From: an uncultured Lachnospiraceae bacterium
Lineage (GTDB): Bacteria > Bacillota > Clostridia > Lachnospirales > Lachnospiraceae
Direction: 5' to 3'
NCBI GenBank assembly: GCA_902783295.1
Contig: CACZQT010000508.1
Coordinates: 1-10,097 of the forward strand
Length of the DNA: 10,097 nt
Part shown: piece after piece, positions 6,199-10,097 of the stretch
Numbering within the stretch: the first letter of the stretch is position 1
Layout: each line of letters begins with the position of its first letter
Notes under the pieces: generated by a model
What the model saw: only the letters and a program-made list of their open reading frames with translations
What the model was told of the DNA's origin: nothing
The model's database searches: none
Translations under genes and position numbers: made by a program

Positions 6199-7926
6199 CT
6201 ACAGCCTGTCGTAAGCATCTTCCGCTTCCAGAAGATCATCATAATTGACCACATAGCTCTTTCCGGACCGGCTCAGATCATCATACAGATCCCTGGCGCG
6301 TTTGATTCGTTTTTCACATTCCTTGGTCTTCTGCACTGTCCCTATATAGTCGATCGCGTCGATCGTAGCCTGCGCGATATCGAACTCATCCTGATAAGTC
6401 GAAGAATCAGATTCCGTACCGTCCAGATGATAAACAATCACCGGAGTTCCTGCGACCAGTCCCTTATCCTCATCTTTTCCCTGCACGAGACTGTACAGCT
6501 CCTTGGCAAATGCATAGGGAAGGTTGACACAACCGTGCGATCCTGAGGATAAATAAAGATCATTGCCGAATTCTGACCGCCAGGTAGCATCGTGCAGGCC
6601 AATATTCCCGTTAAAAGGCATCCAGAAAGATACCGGTGAAGAATAGTTTTCCCCTTCCAGAGTCGCGTTCCGCTCCTTGTATTTGATCACGTAAACTCCA
6701 TCCGGCGTGTCGTTCCCCCGGTTGGCGTTCCCGGTGACGCAGTCTGATTCCATCCACAGGATGCCGTTTTTATAAAAGAAAACATGCTGTGCCGTCACAT
6801 TGACTTCCACATACGTGTTTCCATAATCGTGCTCTCCATGGCTTGCTGCTCTCTGGAAATATAACGGCTCGCGGTCTCCGCTGATACCGGCCAGCAGCAT
6901 GGCTTTCAGTTCCTGCTGTTCCTGCGACCAGTTCATCCACCAGCCGTAATCTCCTCCCTGCTCTGCCGGGAATTCCACCTCAACGCCATAACTGGTCATA
7001 AACGTCCTCGAGGAGTAGATCGTTGCGTATTTCTTCCGGAGGTACACTACATATTCGTCAGAACCGGCCGTATTCAGCGTAACTTCTCCGTCATCCTTTA
7101 CGACAATCCATTGATGGATCTTTTCCCCGTCCAGTACCTCTGTCTTGTCATCAAAATGATAAACGATCCGGATATTCGCAAAGAAGTTCATCTTGTCGAC
7201 GCGTTCCTGCAGACCGGAATCGGCGACCCGGACTTTCGGCTCAACATACGCACCGTTTACCTTGTCCAGATTCACAGTAGTTCTCAGTTTCAGAACCGCC
7301 GTGGAAAGTGCGCTAAGAATCCCTTCTTCCACCGGGGTATTTCCCTCCACTTCGGGGACTACCTGATACCCGATCCCACTCTGGTAGGAAGAAATGGAAG
7401 CATCCTCCGGAGAACGGATAAAGCTGGATTCAAAGCACTTCAGCTGCTTTACTTTCAGCTGAAAGGCCGTCTCATCATAACGGAGCATAGTATTCATCGT
7501 CAGGGCTGTCTGCCCGCCCATACGTTTGATCCATCTGCCGGAAGTCTGTGCGTGAAGTGCTCTTTCCAGACTGTCGTCAAAAGAAACCTCCAGACCGATT
7601 TCGCTGCCGCTGATGGCTTCCTTAACGGGATCACTCCCGTCTCCGCTCCGTTCTGAAATCAGCAGCGTATAATCCTGGGTTTCCCTGGAAATCTGTTTTC
7701 GGACTTCATCTGCTGTCATTCCGGAAACATCCTGCCCGTTCACAGTGGTTCCGGACAGGAAATGCCTGCGAACATATCCCTCCTGGAGGAAAAATGCCAT
7801 AGCTCCCAGGTCCACAAGTATCAATAAAAGAACAATCCATATCCAGATTCCGCTCAGGCGTTTTCGTTTTCCGCCTTTTTCCGGAAAGTCTTCTTCCGTC
7901 CAGTCTTCTATTTCCTGTTTACTCAT
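6199..7926 (-). CDS. L,D-transpeptidase (YkuD) with peptidoglycan-binding-type repeats
   Basis: A membrane-anchored cell-wall enzyme that makes 3-3 peptidoglycan cross-links or anchors proteins to the wall, acting on tetrapeptide stems with a cysteine nucleophile. The 575 residues show a cytoplasmic acidic-basic N-terminus (1-25) and one membrane span (about 26-47). An extracytoplasmic region of the PG_binding_4 type follows (about 60-355), with two repeats typical of clostridial members. The YkuD catalytic domain is at about 363-502. Catalytic residues are H445 in IGLHDATW and the motif SHGCVNLP with H464 and C466. A helical, charged tail of about 70 residues (503-575) follows the catalytic domain. 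The protein ends at TAG (6201-6199). Upstream are a promoter and a structured leader; the nearest purine-rich site (AAAGGG) is about 12 bases from the ATG, a weak ribosome site. It heads a probable two-gene operon with the shikimate-kinase-like gene. Confidence 0.94.
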   Translation of the reverse strand: MSKQEIEDWTEEDFPEKGGKRKRLSGIWIWIVLLLILVDLGAMAFFLQEGYVRRHFLSGTTVNGQDVSGMTADEVRKQISRETQDYTLLISERSGDGSDPVKEAISGSEIGLEVSFDDSLERALHAQTSGRWIKRMGGQTALTMNTMLRYDETAFQLKVKQLKCFESSFIRSPEDASISSYQSGIGYQVVPEVEGNTPVEEGILSALSTAVLKLRTTVNLDKVNGAYVEPKVRVADSGLQERVDKMNFFANIRIVYHFDDKTEVLDGEKIHQWIVVKDDGEVTLNTAGSDEYVVYLRKKYATIYSSRTFMTSYGVEVEFPAEQGGDYGWWMNWSQEQQELKAMLLAGISGDREPLYFQRAASHGEHDYGNTYVEVNVTAQHVFFYKNGILWMESDCVTGNANRGNDTPDGVYVIKYKERNATLEGENYSSPVSFWMPFNGNIGLHDATWRSEFGNDLYLSSGSHGCVNLPYAFAKELYSLVQGKDEDKGLVAGTPVIVYHLDGTESDSSTYQDEFDIAQATIDAIDYIGTVQKTKECEKRIKRARDLYDDLSRSGKSYVVNYDDLLEAEDAYDRL

Positions 7927-7968
7927 TTATGATTGAATCCCTTTCTTTATCCAGACTAATCTGTGTTT

Positions 7969-8030
7969 CCAGCGAACCATCCGTCTGTTTATGGCACTGT
8001 TTTTTGCAAAGTGCAAAAGATTTTCGCTGG
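7969..8030 (-). promoter_or_regulatory. Structured 5' leader of the L,D-transpeptidase operon
   Basis: The predicted transcript begins near 8032. CCAGCGAA (8030-8023) pairs perfectly with TTCGCTGG (7976-7969), closing a 62-base domain right at the 5' end. Inside, TTTTGCA (8018-8012) and TGCAAAA (8008-8002) form a perfect seven-pair hairpin with a three-base loop. An alternative pairing, GCACT (8015-8011) with AGTGC (7999-7995), would break it. The arrangement could be a cis-regulatory RNA, a stabilising 5' stem, or (for the inner 7-3-7 palindrome) a repressor operator. I do not recognise a known riboswitch consensus. Confidence 0.5.
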
Positions 8031-8038
8031 CCAGCTTA

Positions 8039-8067
8039 ACTATACGGTTTTTTCCTGCTGTTTACAA
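8039..8067 (-). promoter_or_regulatory. Sigma-A-type promoter of the L,D-transpeptidase operon
   Basis: TTGTAA (8067-8062), a 17-base spacer and TATAGT (8044-8039) on the minus strand, with transcription expected near 8032. The leader to the ATG at 7926 is about 106 bases. A dyad lies immediately upstream of the -35 box. Confidence 0.65.
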
Positions 8068-8100
8068 GATGTTTTCGGCTGTATTTCTCAGGGAAACATC
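8068..8100. repeat. Inverted repeat abutting the -35 box of the L,D-transpeptidase promoter
   Basis: GATGTTT (8068-8074) and AAACATC (8094-8100) are perfect seven-base complements around 19 bases. It ends directly at the -35 hexamer (8067-8062 on the minus strand). There is no T-run after it on either strand, so it is not an ordinary terminator for the upstream YdcF-domain gene. A regulator site is possible. Confidence 0.35.
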
Positions 8101-8156
8101 AGGACTCCGTTCCGGCTGTATACTGCGCAAATTTCAGGATATAAGTCTTCGATCTG

Positions 8157-9638
8157 TCAAACCAGCAGCATGGACAGAACTCCGAACAGCACCGTAAAGA
8201 AAAGCATCAACAATACTTCCTGTTTCAGACGGTTCTGAAGCAAGCCGGCACACTCCCTCATGAAAGCATTCGGCCAGTACCACCATTTAGTCCTGCTTCC
8301 CATACCTTCCGCCGGCAGGTCGGCCAGACCGGCCCACACACCGCTCCGGAACACATGATAATTCGTAGTCGAAAAAGCGGTTTTCGAATCTTTGCCTTCC
8401 TTTTCTATCAGCGCTTTGGAAAACTCCATATTCTGGTATGTATTCCGCGACTGATCTTCTTTTCGGATCAGATGTTCCGGAAAGCCGCAGGATACCAGAT
8501 ATCTGCTCATAGCTTCTGCTTCCGGCATGGACTCATTAGCTCCCTGTCCGCCGGAAGGAATCAGAACAGCTTCTTTACCCGTTTCTTCTTTCTGTTTTTT
8601 CCAGAATTCCACAGCCCGGTCCACGCGGCCTTTCAGCAGAGGCGGCAGGCTGCCGTCTTTCCTGAAATAACAGCCCAGGATAACAATGTAATCCCTGTCA
8701 TATGGCGGAGTATGTCCGGCTGCTTTTAAGCCGCATATGACAGCTCCGGCCAGCATACATTCAAAATACGCAAAACAGGTTGCATATACGTTTTCAAATG
8801 TAATATTGAGACGATATTCCAGTTCTGAACCTGCGAAATATCTCATTTTCAGATATAGTCCCAGGATCTCCCCTGCAATCAGCAAAACACCAATCAGGAT
8901 TCCCAACAGATTTTTCAATCTTGGGCTCTCATGGCGCAGCAGTTCTATGTTGCTTACAATCATCGCAGCGGCAAAAAGCAGGATCAACGGAAGCGTAAGA
9001 AGCATAAAGCTGCCGGCAGCCCCGCAGATGGCAGAATACGCACCTAACATGTTATAATTTCCCGGGTCAGTCAGGTGATTCCACGTAACCATGAGCATCA
9101 GTAAAAAAGTGGCAAAAGAGAAAAGAAAAGCGCCTGCGTAAAAAATACTGTAATATGAATAGAATTCCGGGCCTTTCGCTTCAAGGAAAGCACGAAGCGT
9201 AATCAGGCTCACAAGCAGGCAGAATACCGTAACCGCAATAAGAATGATATTATCCCCGGTAAATCCACCGGTAGCGGAATCATAAACCGTCAAAAACCGT
9301 CCGATCCGCAGCGGATGCATTGTCTTGTATCCTTTTCCGTCCTCCTCTACATTTATATCCGTTTTTCCGGGCTTTTCAGGACGAATTATGATCTTCGCGT
9401 ATCCGTTCCGTATCTCCGGTTCACTGATCTTAACAAATCCCGGCTGTTCTGCAGAGGTAAGTATGACATGATTCTTGCTGTCATCAACATTTCCAGGTAT
9501 ATTCGATTCCGGATTTGTCATCTCCCGGATCGGGTAATAAATCGTATAAGAATTCACAAACGTCAGGCGGCATATAATACAAAGAACAATCAGAATACCG
9601 CCGCAGATCATGATTTGTTTCACAGCTTTATTTTTCAT
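8157..9638 (-). CDS. Polytopic membrane protein with C-terminal YdcF/SanA/ElyC (DUF218) domain
   Basis: The 493-residue product has membrane segments at about 9-27, 129-150, 164-185, 207-229, 243-263, 284-305 and 473-493. The first two flank an outside domain (about 28-125) that looks beta-rich and may be Ig-like (ends VEEDGKGYKTMHPLRIGRFL). The DUF218 domain is at about 313-465. Its landmarks are YIVILGCYFRKDGSLPPLLK, then GRVDRAVEFW, LIPSGGQGANESMPEAEAM, DQSRNTYQNM, and FSTTNYHVFRSG. DUF218 proteins such as SanA and ElyC are envelope proteins tied to cell-wall precursor metabolism or barrier function; the reaction is not settled. The ATG at 9638 has only a weak site (GAAAG) upstream. Its promoter is at 9800-9772. 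The TGA stop lies in a TTGACA, but no -10 follows at the right distance. It is separated from the L,D-transpeptidase by 230 bases and is probably its own unit. The family call is firm; the function is open. Confidence 0.88.
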   Translation of the reverse strand: MKNKAVKQIMICGGILIVLCIICRLTFVNSYTIYYPIREMTNPESNIPGNVDDSKNHVILTSAEQPGFVKISEPEIRNGYAKIIIRPEKPGKTDINVEEDGKGYKTMHPLRIGRFLTVYDSATGGFTGDNIILIAVTVFCLLVSLITLRAFLEAKGPEFYSYYSIFYAGAFLFSFATFLLMLMVTWNHLTDPGNYNMLGAYSAICGAAGSFMLLTLPLILLFAAAMIVSNIELLRHESPRLKNLLGILIGVLLIAGEILGLYLKMRYFAGSELEYRLNITFENVYATCFAYFECMLAGAVICGLKAAGHTPPYDRDYIVILGCYFRKDGSLPPLLKGRVDRAVEFWKKQKEETGKEAVLIPSGGQGANESMPEAEAMSRYLVSCGFPEHLIRKEDQSRNTYQNMEFSKALIEKEGKDSKTAFSTTNYHVFRSGVWAGLADLPAEGMGSRTKWWYWPNAFMRECAGLLQNRLKQEVLLMLFFTVLFGVLSMLLV

Positions 9639-9771
9639 CGATTCATTACTTTCTTTTTTACGGAATTCAGTTTCAATGTTTTACACTTCCGTACTGAGAA
9701 AATCATTAAATTGCATAGTCAGTGCATTCTTAAGGGGCATACTTCCATAATTCACTGCTGTACTACGGTAA
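9639..9771 (-). other. Long untranslated leader of the YdcF-domain gene
   Basis: This gene-free stretch would be the 5' leader of the gene starting at 9638. It contains a perfect seven-base inverted repeat, TACGGAA (9659-9665) with TTCCGTA (9687-9693), about 20 bases before the start codon, where it could affect ribosome access. Two tiny reading frames (9 and 11 codons) occur but have no ribosome sites, so I do not call them. Confidence 0.35.
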
Positions 9772-9800
9772 ATCATATCACAATTTCACGGATATTCCAA
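9772..9800 (-). promoter_or_regulatory. Promoter with extended -10 for the YdcF-domain gene
   Basis: On the minus strand TTGGAA (9800-9795), a 17-base spacer ending in TGA, and TATGAT (9777-9772). Transcription should start near 9765, giving a leader of about 127 bases. The promoter sits just downstream of the hairpin-rich element at the right edge. Confidence 0.65.
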
Positions 9801-9848
9801 GAACTGACATCTGAATTCCCGGACGGAAGCGATAAAGAATGACATTGC

Positions 9849-10097
9849 GCGTCAGACACAGTCGCGAAGTGACATCTTCCTTACGTACCCTTGCGCCTTA
9901 CGTTCCACTTTGGTCAGTACCTGACGCTAGTCCCCCGGAAGGGCAAGCGCCTACACGGAGTGAGACAAGAAAGAGTTTCGCCTTGGCGAAACTCTCGCGC
10001 GGTGCGCGGACGGCTTCGCCGGCAAAATACCTTTACGCGCACCTGCGCACCCACACGGAGTGTTTTTATCTCATAGGAAATCCGGAGGAATTTCCTA
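9849..10097. repeat. Hairpin-rich noncoding element, probably a dispersed intergenic repeat (runs to window edge)
   Basis: This 249-base stretch has no credible gene and is visibly richer in GC than the AT-rich leader beside it. It contains an 11-pair stem with a two-base loop (9972-9982 with 9985-9995) and short stems at 9996-10008, 10011-10021 and 10037-10048. A longer-range pair, GGTGCGCG (10001-10008) with CGCGCACC (10036-10043), encloses one of these stems. GCGTCAG (9849-9855) pairs with CTGACGC (9921-9927). The direct repeat ACACGGAGTG occurs at 9953 and again exactly 100 bases later at 10053. An eight-pair palindrome closes the window (10074-10081 with 10090-10097). This density of structure resembles intergenic repeats that I recall as multicopy in Lachnospiraceae genomes. 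Copy number cannot be shown from one window, and the right boundary is not seen. Confidence 0.65.

Noticed and set aside
8155..8160. Perfect TTGACA at the stop codon of the YdcF-domain gene, similar to the yerC case
   Set aside because: No acceptable -10 hexamer follows 16-18 bases downstream; TATATC lies only about 12 bases away. The promoter at 8067-8039 fits better.
9891..10076. A 61-codon plus-strand frame in the right-edge element
   Set aside because: It runs through several GC-rich hairpins, is very rich in Arg with no domain, and is best explained as a spurious frame within a repeat.
1..10097. CRISPR array, tRNA or rRNA genes, phage or transposase genes
   Set aside because: I looked for regularly spaced repeats, conserved RNA motifs and typical mobile gene motifs and saw none; the coding regions are all ordinary chromosomal families.

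Overview
The window looks like chromosomal DNA of a Gram-positive anaerobe of the class Clostridia, most likely family Lachnospiraceae. The evidence is the gene set (RumA-type rRNA methyltransferase, PcrA with a C-terminal Tudor-like domain, a DUF1836 regulator, a YerC/TrpR-like repressor), the sigma-A-type promoters, and G-rich Shine-Dalgarno sites. I could not search any database, so the family placement is inference.

Layout. Seven complete protein genes are supported; six lie on the minus strand and one on the plus strand. From the left: the end of a C-terminal extension (1-85) cut off from the RumA-type methyltransferase (86-1480) by an in-frame TAG; an intergenic stretch with a Rho-independent terminator embedded in a long imperfect hairpin (1512-1576); a small single-span membrane protein with a very acidic tail (1688-1981); the helicase pcrA (2123-4417). 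A divergent promoter region separates pcrA from the plus-strand DUF1836 regulator (4547-5200), which has a consensus promoter and a strong terminator. Converging on it is yerC (5270-5566), with its own near-consensus promoter. Upstream of yerC is a two-gene unit: an L,D-transpeptidase (7926 to 6199) followed after 23 bases by a shikimate-kinase-like gene (6175 to 5660). Furthest right is a polytopic membrane protein with a YdcF/DUF218 domain (9638 to 8157). The last 250 bases hold no credible gene but a dense set of hairpins that looks like a dispersed intergenic element.

How the genes fit together. Most are housekeeping: rRNA modification, DNA repair linked to transcription, cell-wall cross-linking, envelope metabolism and small transcription regulators. 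I see no defence island, phage or plasmid module. The observations most worth a second look are the in-frame amber codon in rumA with the frame open and family-like beyond it, the shikimate-kinase-like protein lacking the usual substrate arginine, the structured leader in front of the L,D-transpeptidase operon, the dyad at the yerC transcription start, and the structured repeat at the right edge.
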